From: Hofstenia miamia
Lineage: Eukaryota > Xenacoelomorpha > Acoela
Length of the DNA: 64,000 nt
Assembly: GCA_004352715.1 (NCBI GenBank)
Contig: SCFE01000039.1
Span: forward strand, 1,963,146-2,027,145
Direction: 5' to 3'
The notes below the pieces were generated by a model, which saw only the letters and a program-made list of their open reading frames with translations, did not search any database and had not been told where the DNA came from. Of the stretch, positions 1 through 12,741 are shown piece after piece (within the stretch, counting starts at the first letter, position 1; every line of letters begins with the position of its first letter). A program made the position numbers and the translations under genes.

Positions 1-418
1 TTTAAACGCTGATAATTAACGAACTAATGAAAATATTTAAAATGGCGCAACAATCTCTGACTATGTCCACGTCACGTCTGGATGTGACTCATATATTCTC
101 TTCAGAAAGCAAAATATTTCAGGGTAGTTGTTTCCATGGGAATTAGACCGCCTTATTATCCGAACACTAGGTATGGAAATAATTTGAATATTTTTACAAA
201 AATCGGATTTTCCATTGAAAAATAATTTTTATTTGCATGTACTTTGGGCACAAGAATAAATTTTGGTTTTTCCTGAAAAGCTTGCTAAATTTTCAAAAAA
301 ATGATTATTTCAATATTTACAACTGCATGTTTTTTCAAGAATTCTACCCACACTTTCTAAGAATTCCTCAAAATTTCTGAACCATGGTACATTTTGCTAG
401 TCAATTATGTTGGTAGAC
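1..418. other. AT-rich stretch with no recognisable gene
   Basis: No reading frame, repeat or RNA gene is recognised here. It ends where the directly duplicated segment begins. Confidence 0.5.
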
Positions 419-2250
419 AAACAATAAGAACGTTTCACTTCATGTCATTTATTCAAATTCTAAGTAAATGAAAAGACGTATTGGAATGATATCAAAACAA
501 TCCCCATAAATTTCATATTTTGTAATAACACGTTTTTATCAAAATTTTGACAACTGCAACAACATTACGCCAAGCATTTAATGGTATTCAACACTGAAAA
601 AGGCGACAATAGGTCAAAATGATCATTAAACTATTATGTTGATAATCTCGTTGAATTTGCTGTTTTTAGAAATATTGTTTCTATTCAATAATTTTCGCAT
701 TTAAAACATCACTTGTAAATTTATTTTCAGAGCAATCGCTGGTTTTAGTACTAAATTGTACTAAGGTACGTTTTGAAATAGCGATTACAGTCAATGCATA
801 GCAGAGGTTTCAAAGATTAGTGTGAATGCATTGTTATGGACTGAAAAAAGTACGATTCTAATATACTGTGTATTTGTGTAATTAAAACAGAATCAAATGA
901 AAATATATATATATNGATGGCTAAAAATAAATTACAAATATCATATTCTAAATTTTCTACTTTCACCTGCCATTTCCATTTACTTCCAAAGTGATCTTAT
1001 AGCACTTCCAACGATTAGGGAAAGTGGAGTAAGGTGGCCATCTCTTTGCGGAAACGTCATCAATTTTGTAATTTTACAAATTTTTAGTGAAATTTATTTA
1101 TGATGTAACTGGATGTCTCAGCTAATAAAACATGTTACAGTCAATTACGTTATTTGTACACTTTCTCTAATAAAACTATCGGTTAATCCGATACTGTTAA
1201 TCCGTAATTCACTGTGAATTTCTGCTCCAAATGTCACTTTGTATAGCATAATTGTAATCGCTTAAATCGTATCAAAATTNAAACAATAAGAACGTTTCAC
1301 TTCATGTCATTTATTCAAATTCTAAGTAAATGAAAAGACGTATTGGAATGATATCAAAACAATCCCCATAAATTTCATATTTTGTAATAACACGTTTTTA
1401 TCAAAATTTTGACAACTGCAACAACATTACGCCAAGCATTTAATGGTATTCAACACTGAAAAAGGCGACAATAGGTCAAAATGATCATTAAACTATTATG
1501 TTGATAATCTCGTTGAATTTGCTGTTTTTAGAAATATTGTTTCTATTCAATAATTTTCGCATTTAAAACATCACTTGTAAATTTATTTTCAGAGCAATCG
1601 CTGGTTTTAGTACGAAATTGTACTAAGGTACGTTTTGAAATATCGATTACAGTCAATGCATAGCAGAGGTTTCAAAGATTAGTGTGAATGCATTGTTATG
1701 GACTGAAAAAAGTACGATTCTAATATACTGTGTATTTGTGTAATTAAAACAGAATCAAATGAAAACCTATATATATATATATATATATATATATCAATCA
1801 AAGCAAAATGAAAAATCAAAAGCAAAATAACTAACAACGAATTTCTTCCAATTTAAAAATTATAAAAAAATTTTAATGTGTTTCTTGATGGCTAAAAATA
1901 AATTACAAATATCATATTCTAAATTTTCTACTTTCACCTGCCATTTCCATTTACTTCCAAAGTGATCTTATAGCACTTCCAACGATTAGGGAAAGTGGAG
2001 TAAGGTGGCCATCTCTTTGCGGAAACGTCATCAATTTTGTAATTTTACAAATTTTTAGTGAAATTTATTTATGATGTAACTGGATGTCTCAGCTAATAAA
2101 ACATGTTACAGTCAATTACGTTATTTGTACACTTTCTCTAATAAAACTATCGGTTAATCCGATACTGTTAATCCGTAATTCACTGTGAATTTCTGCTCCA
2201 AATGTCACTTTGTATAGCATAATTGTAATCGCTTAAATCGTATCAAAATT
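419..2250. repeat. Large direct duplication joined by single Ns
   Basis: Bases 419-1279 recur almost identically as 1281-2250. The two units are joined by a single N at 1280. The first unit has another single N at 915, where the second carries an (AT)n run and about 100 bp of unique sequence. Near identity together with single-base Ns suggests two haplotypes or contig ends placed side by side rather than a natural tandem duplication. Both units carry the left end of the Tigger element, at 1138 and 2109. Confidence 0.8.
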
Positions 2251-4245
2251 TGAGCATTTAGTATTTTTTAAATAGCAAAATTACTCATTTAGTGATCGCA
2301 TAATGTTCACAAGTACACGCGGCGCTGTCACTCATTAATCACGGACGATACCGTAATTGCTCCTTTTGTTGCTCATCATTCACTGACCAAACGATATATA
2401 GTGCTGTTAAAATCGATAGCTGAAAAACGAACGCATGTAAGCAGGACTTTTCAAGAGAAGTATGATATGATAATGTTTTGTGCGAAGCATCCCTCAATGA
2501 GTGAGAAAGATGTTGCTCAAAATTTTAAGTAAAGCCGTCGACATTGAGCGATATCTTAAAAAGCAAAGGTAAAATAAAAAAATTTGAGTCAGAAACCAGA
2601 TTTTAGAATCGATGGGGAGATGCTCATTGATAAGGCCAATTATTTTTCCAAAGAATTTGGTCACAAGACGAACATTTCAACAGGTTGGATAAGCCACTTT
2701 AAAGAACGTTATGGAATAGCAAAAATCTAAAAAGCAAGAGAGTCTGGTGGTGTGAACATGTCAGTGCTAGAGGAATGGAAAGAAGGCTAATTGAATGACA
2801 TTCTCTCTCAATATTCTCCTAAGGGCATCTGTAATGCAAATGAAACGGGACTTTACTGACAAATACTACAAGAAAAGTCCTTTTCTTTCATTGGTTCCAA
2901 AGTTCACAGATCTAAACAACCAAAGACAAGGATGACAGTACTTGTATGCACTAACAAGAACTGCGGGCATTTAAAAACGTTATAAGCATCCCTGTTCAGT
3001 ATCATGCTAATAAAAAAGCCTGGATAACTGGAATTCTATTTAACAATTGGTTGTTGAATTTTGATTGCTCAATGTTGTTACAAAGACGTAAAATCTGTAT
3101 GATAGTGGATAGCTGTACAGCTCATCTATCCGTGGAGCTGAATGATATTGAGCTAGTATTTTTGCCACCAAATACGATCAGTGTTACACAGCTCATTGAT
3201 GGAGAGATGATAGAAAACCTGAAATTCCATTATCTCAGGATTTTAGCATGCATGCCTTTTGCTGCTGCGGAGAGTGATAGAGAATTCAAATTGAACATTC
3301 TCTATGTCATAGTCGCAATTAAATCCGCTTAAGGCAAAGTAGAACCTGAAACAATAAAGAACTGTTTCCTTTCAACTGGATTTATGCAACGTCTATGTAA
3401 ACACCACGACTGACGATGTTACACAGATGCCGGAATCTTCAACGTAGCTATCAGCACAGGCGGAGAGAGAATTCCGTAATGTAGGGACTAGACTGTCTGT
3501 CATCTTCAAGGGCCAATTGCAAACTGCCGATGAATATCTCAAAGTCGATTCTGATTGTATCATATCCGATAATTCAGTTATGGATGATGCGGCAATTGTT
3601 ATGAATCCAGAATCTCAAGGTGGGTCTGATGGTGGTTAAAGACAGCCATATAATTCTACTGGTGAAAGATGAACATTATGCGTAGGATACATTGAACAGT
3701 TACATAATGCACGAGGATGATAATGAAATGATTGAAGAAACTTTGAAATTTACTTCTGAATACCAAGACTTCTGATTGAAAAATGCCACGAAAAAGCAAA
3801 CAGCAATCAAAGTTTTTTGCTCCTAAATAATAAAAAAACTGTATAGTTACTACATCTTCGTATAATACATTTAAATTTGTGAATTTATTACTTGTTCATA
3901 TAATACATTTTGAATTGTGAATTTAATACACTCTACATGTTTAAAAAAATATTTTTTGATTCGTTCTGTGAAGTTAGGATGTAGATAGCTGTCCCATTTT
4001 TCCAGATATCCCTTGGCAGGAAACCGTTGACGCAATTTCGTGATTATTCTCAACAGACATTCTTCTTAAATCTTGACAGGTTTGTTTCCAATAGGTTTCC
4101 ACCTTTGCAACCATCTAGCCCGGCTCTAAATTCCATATTTCCAATGACAACGGAGTTGAAATTTTCAAATTCACACAATCGGGATTTCAAATAATATGGA
4201 CAAAAATCGGCTGTCCACCAGGATATAGATAATTGGAATTGACTG
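2109..4245 (+). mobile_element. Tigger/pogo-type DNA transposon, dead
   Basis: The ends are inverted: CAGTCAATTAC at 2109 and its imperfect complement ending ...AATTGACTG at 4245. Each is flanked by TA (2107-2108 and 4246-4247), the expected target duplication for Tc1/mariner-pogo elements. The unit is about 2.1 kb, normal for Tigger. It encloses the decayed transposase described separately. The left terminal 140 bp is also present in the duplicated segment at 1138. Confidence 0.8.
2440..3829 (+). pseudogene. Tigger/pogo (CENP-B-like) transposase pseudogene
   Basis: Translation in shifting frames gives a typical pogo-family protein: an N-terminal helix-turn-helix (KYDMIMFCAKHP...), NANETGLY near 2840, MIVDSCTAHL near 3100, VFLPPNTISVTQLID near 3160, and a tail KQQSKFFAPK before a stop at 3829, matching the FF-containing C-terminal tail common in Tigger proteins. 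The first catalytic Asp (normally in N-x-DETGL) reads Asn; the second (VDS) and third (LID) Asp remain. Many stops and frameshifts interrupt it. The longest open piece is 3051-3332. It lies within the terminal repeats, so it is the element's own dead transposase. Confidence 0.85.
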
Positions 4246-4247
4246 TA

Positions 4248-4670
4248 TATAAATAGTTCTTACTTCTATGTCCGTTTTCCCCAGTAGCATTTGTTTTTAA
4301 ATTGGATGGGGGGGAGTAATTTGCCTACCTAGATAAAATAAATATATAAAGTTTTAAAATAGTGCATATCAAAATATATCTATATAAATGAGAACAATTA
4401 TAAACATGAAGGGATTCAAATGCATAGACTTGTAGAGTTCTAAATTGTCCAAGCTGTAATGGAAATGTGTAAATCTTTGACATTTTAATTAGTGGATTTA
4501 ACTGTTTTCTTCATACTTAGTGTAGCTTTAAATCCCTGATTAGATGTCTTTTGAACAAACAGATTTTCTTTAAATTACTTTTGCTAAGAATTACGGTCTA
4601 TCGGCAATAGATTTTGTTTGAATTGAATTTATTTCAAATGTCAGAGGTTGTTTAAGATACGTATATCAAG
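4248..4670. other. No gene seen
   Basis: AT-rich spacer between the Tigger right end and the piggyBac left end. Nothing is recognised. Confidence 0.5.
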
Positions 4671-7614
4671 TTATATTGTTCTGCCCATTGTACACTATAG
4701 TGTACAAACTAATTGTTTGCCTGTAAATGTTGTTCCTTTTAAAAATTTCAGGAAATACGACAAAGTTGTACTGCAAATGTCACTCTAATTATTATCAAGT
4801 AATAAAGTGGAAGCAAATAGTTTTGCGACATGACCTAATTGATAATCAAAATGTTGCATATTCCATTTTGGGTAAATATAATGTTTTTCACAGACTATGC
4901 AAATGCAACCTCATGTAGCCTGCTCAGTATATATAACTAAGTAACAGAAAAATTTGTAAGTAATATTTCAATATTGAATTACAAGATCAGCAAAATTTTA
5001 GTTGAATTGGGCATATACATCAAGAACTCAATTTCATTTTAAGTTTGTGCATTATAATGCACAGTGGTCGTTTGAATAGTTTGTACATTATAGTGACTTG
5101 ATGCATATATTTGTTTAAGATGAATGTTGATTACTCAAATTTGTATTGGCGACCCTACAAACGCGGTTATGCTATCTGTGTCCAATGGGATAAAGAATTC
5201 AATCATCATGAGGAATTTGTGCCAGTTGAAAAGCTCTTACCACTTCAGCCTAATACTGATGAATTGAAAGGTGGAACTCCTGTAAAAATGCAATGGGGCA
5301 AGATATGGTGGACAGGATATATTAAGAAATATCAGGTAATTTATTTTTAACCCTATTTCAAATGATCATGATCAGTTTTTATATTTACATTGTGATTCAT
5401 AGCTGTTAATTTAGGAGTCTCAAGTTATGGACCAACAAATTGAAGCATATTCATCTACTTCCCAAAGTCCATTGAGAGGAACTTATAGCTGTTCAGAAAA
5501 TAATCATTCAGAAGATAAGAAATCACCTGAAACAGTAAAAAATATAATTTAAATACAAATGAGTTATACGTATTTAGGATATTGAAGTCTCAGATGATCA
5601 CCCCTCATCATCCGTTTACAACCTGCGAGAACGACGTTCAGTAATAAGTTGCTATGACAATTTCTCAGATGAATTTGACAGAAATTCTGAACAGGATACA
5701 TCGAGCAATGAAGAATCAATTGGCATCGAGCTTAATGATGAAGTTTCTTCAACATCTGAAAATGAAGCTGATGATAAAGAAAACATACGATGGCGAAGGC
5801 GCATCCAAGTTTTTCCAAAGTTGGATTGCACATATGTTCGAGAGAAAGCATCAGAAACTCGAACACCATTACAATATTATTTGGACTATTTTTCAAATGA
5901 GTTCTTACAAACAATATGTGATTTTTCGAACATATATGAAAGAGAAAAAAGACCAAATTCTACATTTACAATTTCTATAAGTGATTTAAAGTTGTTTCTT
6001 GGAACGACAATATGGATGTCACTTATTAAACTACCTGATACTAGGTTTTATTGGAACACATATATTCGAGTTCACCAAGTGGCAGATCACATTACTCGAA
6101 ATAAATGGGAAAAAATAAAAGGAATGCTACATTTTTGCGAAAATTCCAAACTTCACGAAGAATCCTCAAAAACACGAAAATTTAATTTGCTTTTCAGAGA
6201 ATTTAATCGTGTTGCAAATCAAATTTCGTACAAGGAACATCTCAGCATAGATGAACAAATAGTTCCTTATAAGGGAGTGAAATCTGGAGGATTGCGACAA
6301 TATAATCCCCACAAGCCCAAAAAATGGGGATATAAGTTATTTCTCATGTGTGAAGAAGGTGGTCTCATCCATAACATAGAGTTCTATGCTGGACAACAAG
6401 ATTGGCATAATGTAGAATTGGAGAATATTCACATAGGAAAGTCAGGGCAAGTTGTTATTCGCCAATGTCAGAAAATACCTTCAGGTTTCAATTTCAAAGT
6501 TGCTTTTGATAACTGGTTTAACTCTCCTGAGCTCATGATATACTTAGCCAATAAATTAAATATTTACTGTATAGGCACAGTTCGCATCAATAGATGTAAA
6601 GGTTTGACATTTTCAACAGATAAAGAGATGAAAGAGCGTGGAAGAGGATCATGTGATGAACGACAATGTGAAGAAAAGGGTGTTTTGCTAAATGCAATAA
6701 AATGGTTTGACAGAAAACCTGTTTATGTTACCAGTACATTTGTTGGTCGTTATCCAATTGATAAAGCAAAACGTTTTGATCGCAGTCAAAAGGAACAGGT
6801 TGAAATTGATTGCCCAAAAATAATAAAGACATACAATGCAACAATGGGGTTCGTTGATGAAATAAATCGTTATGTATCACTATACCGAACTACGGCACAT
6901 TGTAATAAACGCCACTACATCAAACTTTTCTTTCATTACAATGATCTTGCTTGTGTTAACAGTTGGTTGTTATATCGGAGAGACTGTGAAGATATCAATA
7001 TGGTGCCAAAATACTCTTTGTATGAATTCAAATGTTACATTGCAGAGGCCCTGTCAAAAATAGAGCCCTCAGCAATAAAAGGTAGAAGGTCTCTACAAGA
7101 TGATGAAAGACATATGAAAAGAAAACGTGGAGGACCTTCCATTCAATTTCCTGTCCAAGATATACGATTAGATGGTCACGATCACTGGCCTGAAGCAGTA
7201 CAACAGATCGGTCGATGTAAGAATCAGCTATGTGGCTCTAGAACATATTTCAAGTGTGTAAAGTGCAATGTTCACATTTGTATTTCAAAAAGTCATAATT
7301 GTTTCATGGCCTTTCATAATGTACAATCATCATATACTTAGTTATGATAATCAAATGTTTCTTTTGTGTAAATAAACTATCGCAATAATAAAGATTGTTC
7401 ACTTAAATTTGCTTTTTGAAGTTTGTGCATTATATTGTACAAACTTCTTAACTGCCCAATGAACACTATAATGTACAAACTCAGTGCGAGCAAAATAATT
7501 AGAGATTTGATTAATTAAAAAAATTATTTTCTAAATTTTACTAAATAGGTATCTATGAAAAAACAAGATTTCGAAAAAAAATAATTTAAGATGCCCTGGG
7601 CAGAACAAGGTTAA
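4671..7614 (+). mobile_element. piggyBac element with subterminal palindromes
   Basis: The right end reads, inward on the minus strand, TTAACCTTGTTCTGCCCA (TTAA at 7611-7614). The left end at 4671 reads TTATATTGTTCTGCCCA, so a 12-bp terminal inverted repeat (TTGTTCTGCCCA) is shared and the left target TTAA appears mutated to TTAT. Just inside are several copies of AGTTTGTACATTATAGTG in both orientations (4694-4711, 5041-5063, 5078-5096, 7421-7446, 7471-7488); one contains the perfect 16-bp palindrome GTACACTATAGTGTAC. These are probably transposase binding sites. The element encloses one spliced transposase gene. Confidence 0.8.
5120..7341 (+). CDS. piggyBac transposase, intact, three exons
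   Basis: The coding sequence is 5120-5335, 5415-5534 and 5578-7341, all phase-0 junctions with GT..AG introns of 79 and 43 bp, giving 699 residues without a stop. Exon 1 (residues 1-72) encodes a compact Trp-rich domain (YAICVQW...VKMQWGKIWWTGYI) resembling a Tudor/SH3-like fold. Exon 2 and early exon 3 are acidic and Ser-rich. The DDE core follows: SIDEQIVPY (D337), VAFDNWFNS (D423) and MGFVDEIN (D539), matching the three essential Asp of piggyBac; the extra Asp usually found three residues after the last one is Asn here. A Cys/His-rich tail (CKNQLC...CVKCNVHIC) matches the C-terminal zinc domain. A start at 5120 is chosen because it is the first ATG in frame. It may be active or domesticated. 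Confidence 0.85.
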
Positions 7615-8692
7615 TATATAGTAGATATAGTAAAAACAGCAACAATGTCAACTTGTAGAGCTTTTGGTCGCTCAAGGATAATGTCGCTTATATTTTAACA
7701 TAAGAGTTACTAAAATGAAAATATACGTAATAGAAATTAGCTTACCAGTATAAATAATTATTAACAGAGATACTGTGTCAAAAAGACCACGTAACTTACT
7801 GAAAGAATAAATTTCCCGCCGAAACACCAAATAAAATCTTAAATAGTGATTGCGACAGTCAAAAATGGAAAATATTTTGTTGCTTCCAATTAGTATTTAA
7901 ATTTCAAGTATTTTGAGTAAATAATTTGCAATAGATATTTATTCATAGTCAAGAGGTCAAGTTATTACAAATAACTGTTTCAGCCAAAAAAACCAGTGGC
8001 ATTTTTTATAAATGAAACTTAAAACCAAATATTTGAGTACTGATTTTCTGAAGGTGCGCATCACTCGAATGTTCAAAAAATTGCTATCTGCTGAATCGGA
8101 ACGTATCCACTATTAGACATCCTTGTAAAAATTTCCGCAAAACAACATTTTGCCACAGTCTACTGTCGCAGAAATAAGAAACTCACAGCGGTTAACCGCA
8201 ATGGCTCAAAATTTACCGCGATTACAGTAAAACCATAAGTGAGCGCTCTTCTTTTTTCCTTCCTCACAATCTTACACATTTTTATTTTACAAGTCTATCC
8301 AAGTCTACAAAGGTAATAAAACGGAGTTTTCATGTTAAAGTATTGAATATTTACGATTTTCTTGAGATAGTTTATATTGGTATTCTTAATATTAATGTTT
8401 CCTCAAATTCACAATCTACTTTCTTTCATCGACGGTACCACCGCATGTTTCGTAACCCGGTATACCGCAATGGCCGTTTTCCTAACCGCAACCGCACTGC
8501 GACTGCGCACATCTCTATTCTCTAGTGTTCGTAATATACTAGTAGGCAAATTTTTCCAATAATTGATTATACAATCATCATGTGTGTAGGTGTGTGGAAA
8601 ATATATAAGAAATTTTGAAGCTGAGGCACTTTGCAAACAAATATATTCTGTATACAAAAATGATGGAAATTGAAAAAGTAGGCTTGAACGGT
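7615..8692. other. No gene seen; short CG-containing segments
   Basis: Mostly AT-rich. Around 8190-8230 and 8430-8510 there are GCGGTTAACCGC-like and ACCGCAACCGC-like stretches that may be transposon terminal sequence, but matching ends could not be established. The overlapping short frames at 8343-8657 lie on this segment and are not convincing genes. Confidence 0.4.
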
Positions 8693-9038
8693 TAAGGTGT
8701 GTTTATCAATGTACTTCGCAATCAAGCGCTCAAATATGAAAAATTAAGCTGTAAACAGGTGCGAAGGACGATCAATTAATAAACCTAATGAAATCAAAAG
8801 AATTCGAAATTGAACTTATCAATTGCGCTAATTATGCTGTAAACACTTGAAAGACAAACATGTTTGCATAATTGAGATGAACGACGCTATCAAAGCAGTT
8901 TTGATATTTTGACATACATTTCTTTCCTGAGTTGCCAATTTCAATAACAAGTGAAACTGTCATAAACAAGTTCAATTGAGACGCTGCAAACAGCGTATCA
9001 ACAACAATATATTCTCATTAATTGTAAACGCACCTTTA
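8693..9038. mobile_element. MITE with AGGTGYGTTTA ends
   Basis: An inverted repeat pairs AGGTGTGTTTA (from 8695) with TAAACGCACCT (ending about 9036). Each end is next to TTA, which could be a 3-bp PIF/Harbinger-type target duplication. The interior is non-coding. Family assignment is tentative. Confidence 0.5.
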
Positions 9039-9109
9039 GGTATAAAAAGAAAAAGTTTATATTTATAATTGGATTGGTGAAAAAATGAGACAATTGAGAT
9101 GGAAATCTT

Positions 9110-9560
9110 AAAACTTGAAGAACACACGACATTCATGGAAAGAATGGTTGAAATAAAACAGTGAATACATTAGAAAATATTTAAATCGCATGTGTTTTAT
9201 TTTGATGCAACTAAATAGAGAACCAGAGAGTGGAAATTATGAATTGAACAAGCAAAATAGAAAGACATACATTGAGAATCTTGTTGAATTTCTAAGTCAA
9301 AATATCTCATACGTGTTTCTTGATGAAACTAAGTTCGATTTGCTTATTTTTCAAATGAATAATAATTTTAGAAAAGAAGCCAAATAAACAACAGTCTCAG
9401 TGAGCTGCCATGGTGGTAAATATTAATCTAATTGGGGTAATCTGTAATAACGGCTTAATACACAATGAAGTTTGTTATGGAAGTCTTAAAAGTGAATCTA
9501 AAAAAAATTTGTGAAATACTGCTTGAGATTTGATATTTGATGCAGAAAAAAATTCAATAC
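9110..9560 (+). pseudogene. DDE transposase relic (IS630/Tc1-like)
   Basis: The frame at 9190-9387 contains NRKTYIENLVEFLSQ followed by YVFLDETKFDLLI, which matches the 'DE-x-F-x-L' catalytic segment of Tc1/IS630-type transposases. In the next frame INLIGVICNNGLIHNEV follows (about 9423-9475), as expected for the strand after that motif. Frameshifts and stops show it is dead. Terminal repeats were not found. Confidence 0.55.
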
Positions 9561-10808
9561 ATTGATTACCGCATCTGTCACCCTACACCTCAATGATTAA
9601 CTCCATTGAGCAGGCATGTTCCTGGCAAAATGGGATGTCAAAGTTAGTGTTGCAATTTAGTTTCGTAACATACTTTTGGGTATTGATTAAGAAAATTTAT
9701 CACAACCCCAAAACAGACAGCAACAACTGGAGCGTATTATAAGAACTGGTTTACCTAACATCAGCGTTATCAAATGTTCTTCCTTTATTACCCGTATATA
9801 GCATTATATAAAAAATCAAATTCTTTTTAAAATAAAAACTCAAGTTGATTGTTAACTTGATTAGTGGTGCATATACCTGCTATCAGTGGCGTAGCGCGAA
9901 AAATTGTGGACCAGGGGCCACCTGATATAAAATTTTCAAAAGAGATTTCTAAACACAACATTAATTTTATATTAATTCAACATTATTTTATGTACACCTG
10001 TATATATTTTGCAATGTGAAATCAAAATAACTATGGATATGCAACAAATGTACATTTTCAATTTCTAGATGGCCAAATCAGTGGGATACGTTTGTACTAT
10101 TACATTTAAATAATTGATATCCAGAAGTTATGTGACGTTTTTGGTAAGAGTGTTGTAGTTCTTGTACATGTATATGCTACTAAAACAATTAATAGTAATA
10201 TCCATAATTCGATTTTAATCGTCTTACTAAGCAACAGTTTATGCGCCTGGATTTCCAAACATTTCATCATGATGAAGCTTCGCCAAGCAACTTTTCAAAA
10301 TTGCACCTGAACATTGATTGACCAAGTTCATCATCTCTTCTTAAAAATCACAGTGAAAATTTAGGCATAATTCTGGAGATGTTCACAGAAAAACAAGCAA
10401 AATTTTCGATTCAAGGAATTTGGAAAATCTTTGGTCAGTAGTAAATGTCTATGTATTCAAGAACGCATGCAAGCAGAGAGGTAGAGGTGCACAATGAATT
10501 ATTGTCAAAACAATAATTGACAACATTTCAAAAAAATTGTAAATAAGTAATAAAAAAAGAAGTAAATAAAAATGTATAAATAAGTTATCTACAATAATTT
10601 TGTCATACTAAGATGGATTTGTAGACGCACATTTTGCAGCTTACAAAAGTAATTAGTCTCAATACTCTGAATAGACAAATATTATTCCAAACAAAAAATT
10701 CTGATCTATGAAAGCTGCCAATGAAGACGTTATTCATATGACTTAGGAAAGGAATATTTCATTCTGACATAATATCTTTCAAATTAGCAATATTGAATTT
10801 CTATATTA
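9561..10808. other. No gene; possible hAT-type end at 9885
   Basis: CAGTGGCGTAGC at about 9886-9897 is a motif common at hAT-like transposon ends, followed by a GC-richer patch (GGACCAGGGGCCACC). No complementary end was found, so this is a one-ended remnant at best. The rest is AT-rich with nothing recognised. Confidence 0.35.
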
Positions 10809-10829
10809 GTGATATTATACAAATTTTAT

Positions 10830-12460
10830 TATTATAGCATTCATTTTATAATTCCAAAGCAAAGTCGTCGTAAAAGGAAAAGAATTTACTCCTACAATAA
10901 GCAATCTAGTTCATCTTGTGAGAGTTCTTCATCTTCAGCAGCTACTTCCAACAGTGAGGATTCATTAAATATAAGTATTTCATCTGTCGTTGGTGTTAAT
11001 ATGAGTACAGACAACATACAAAATATTGTTCCTATACGTGCATCAACTCCAATTCCATTTCAATTGTCTTCAACAAGTACTTCATGTACTAAAATTGACG
11101 AAAGTAGTGATGATGACGAAGTTCCATTGTATTTTGGAAGTCATTACAGTGTTTCTAAATTTATTTCTAATTTTAATGAAATTGCCTCAAAACATCGCCT
11201 TTCAGATGTCTGTGTGCGTGATATTCTAGGATTGACTTCAGATATTTTACCATTGGGTAACGTTTGCCCATCATTTTCAGATTTAAAGTCATCCTGGAAT
11301 GACAGTTTAGTAAATATTGCTACGCATCATAAAAGCACAAATTGAGAATTTTATACCCTTGAAATCGAGCCCCAAATTAAAAGGATTGTTGAGAGACACT
11401 CAAAAGTTCTATTTTCTGGCACAGATTTATCTCTTCCTAGTATATCAACTGGATTCCAAAATACAATTTTTATTAATTTCAATACTGATGGTGTTCCTAT
11501 TCTTGGATCAAAAAATTTATCAGCTTGGCCACTGTGGCTAAGTAGTGCTAATTTGCCCCCCAAAGTGGGTTCTGCTTTCCCTAATTTAATTTTAGCTGCA
11601 ATTTGAAACGGGACATCTAAGCCTAATTGGCATAATTTTTTACAAAACATTATTGGAAAAAGGAACTTCGTTTAATCCAAATATTAATTGTAAATCGTTT
11701 TTGCTTATAGTTGATATGGTTGCACGTGCAAGTATTACAAATACTGACACTTAATTCGCACTCTTTGCGTCATTTACCATTGCAAGTAAATAAGTTTGGT
11801 TGTCTCTCGTCAACATCTGCTTTTTGTTACGAAAGTGGAAATTTCCAATTGAAAACGTACATTTCTGGCGCCCGAAGAGATTATCTTAAATATATAGTTG
11901 AACGCTTTCTTTGCCGGTATTATTCAAAATCGAATGATTTTCGTGCTAGTTCTGATATAAACAATTATTTAATTTCTAAGACAAAGGTAAAAGCGGAATA
12001 TATAAATCAAATCGAAAGACATGGTTTTTCGGAAATTCTTCCTGAAATAGTGTACTCAACAAAGGAAGAATTTAATGGCTATTACTGCATTCACTTTCCT
12101 ATCCATATCGTAAGCATTCTAGCAATCATTGTGTGCGTTATTTAAAAGATGGTTCTGCTGCTAATGGTGAAATTTGCATTTTCTTTCAAATTGAAAATGA
12201 AAAATACTGTTTGTTGAAAAAATTTATTGGGAGAACTAAATTTATTACTCATTTATCTGGTCAACTTTCCCAAATTCCACCAATTTTTCATTCAATATCT
12301 ACTGAAGCAATGTTTAATCATATTTCTGTTTATCCTTCTCCTAATTTTAGTTTTGTTTGTGTTCCAATTTCCTCAATAACAAATCGATGCATTATATTAA
12401 AACAATCTACTGTGATGTTTCTGATAGATTTACTTGAAATTATTGAACATGACTGAAATA
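10830..12460 (+). pseudogene. EnSpm/CACTA-like animal transposase, decayed
   Basis: The opening frame (10809-11345) is Ser-rich and then acidic, followed in the next frames by NTDGVPILGSKNLSAWPLW (near 11480) and NLILAAI*NGTSKPNW, the 'DG-P-hKSS..WP...GxSKP' hallmark of this family. Near 11780 comes VNKFGCLSSTSAFCYESGN then RDYLKYIVERFLCRYYSKS, the conserved 'GCLdxxSAFxFE' region. Near 12133 CVRYLKDGSAANGEICIFFQ matches the C-terminal part. The Asp/Cys-rich middle of the protein, about 300 residues in relatives, is missing between about 11690 and 11760. Several frameshifts and stops are present. It is a dead, internally deleted copy. Confidence 0.65.
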
Positions 12461-12689
12461 TGACTTTTAACTCTTTATTATTTTTTTTGAAATTTGGATT
12501 TGTTAAAATATTGATTATTAACATACTATATTCACTCATATTTTTAATACAAAATTATTTTTCATGCAATTATAATTGCTTTTAGTGAAATGACTGCATA
12601 ATCTGCATTCTTTTTATTTTATTTTGATGCTTGATGCTAGTGACGACATAAAACTTGGGATGTATAATGCCAAGCTAGTTTGCGCTGGT

Positions 12690-12699
12690 ATAAAATAAT

Positions 12700-12731
<32 letters not shown>

Positions 12732-12740
12732 ATATATATT
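12690..12740. repeat. (TA)n microsatellite
   Basis: An alternating AT run interrupted once. It separates the EnSpm-like relic from the possible accessory ORF downstream. Confidence 0.9.
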
Positions 12741-12741
12741 A

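Noticed and set aside
3871-4053. Minus-strand 60-residue frame
   Set aside because: It lies inside the Tigger 3' region and has no domain.
8343-8657. Three overlapping frames of 60-82 residues
   Set aside because: They overlay a CG-containing probable transposon remnant and lack any motif.
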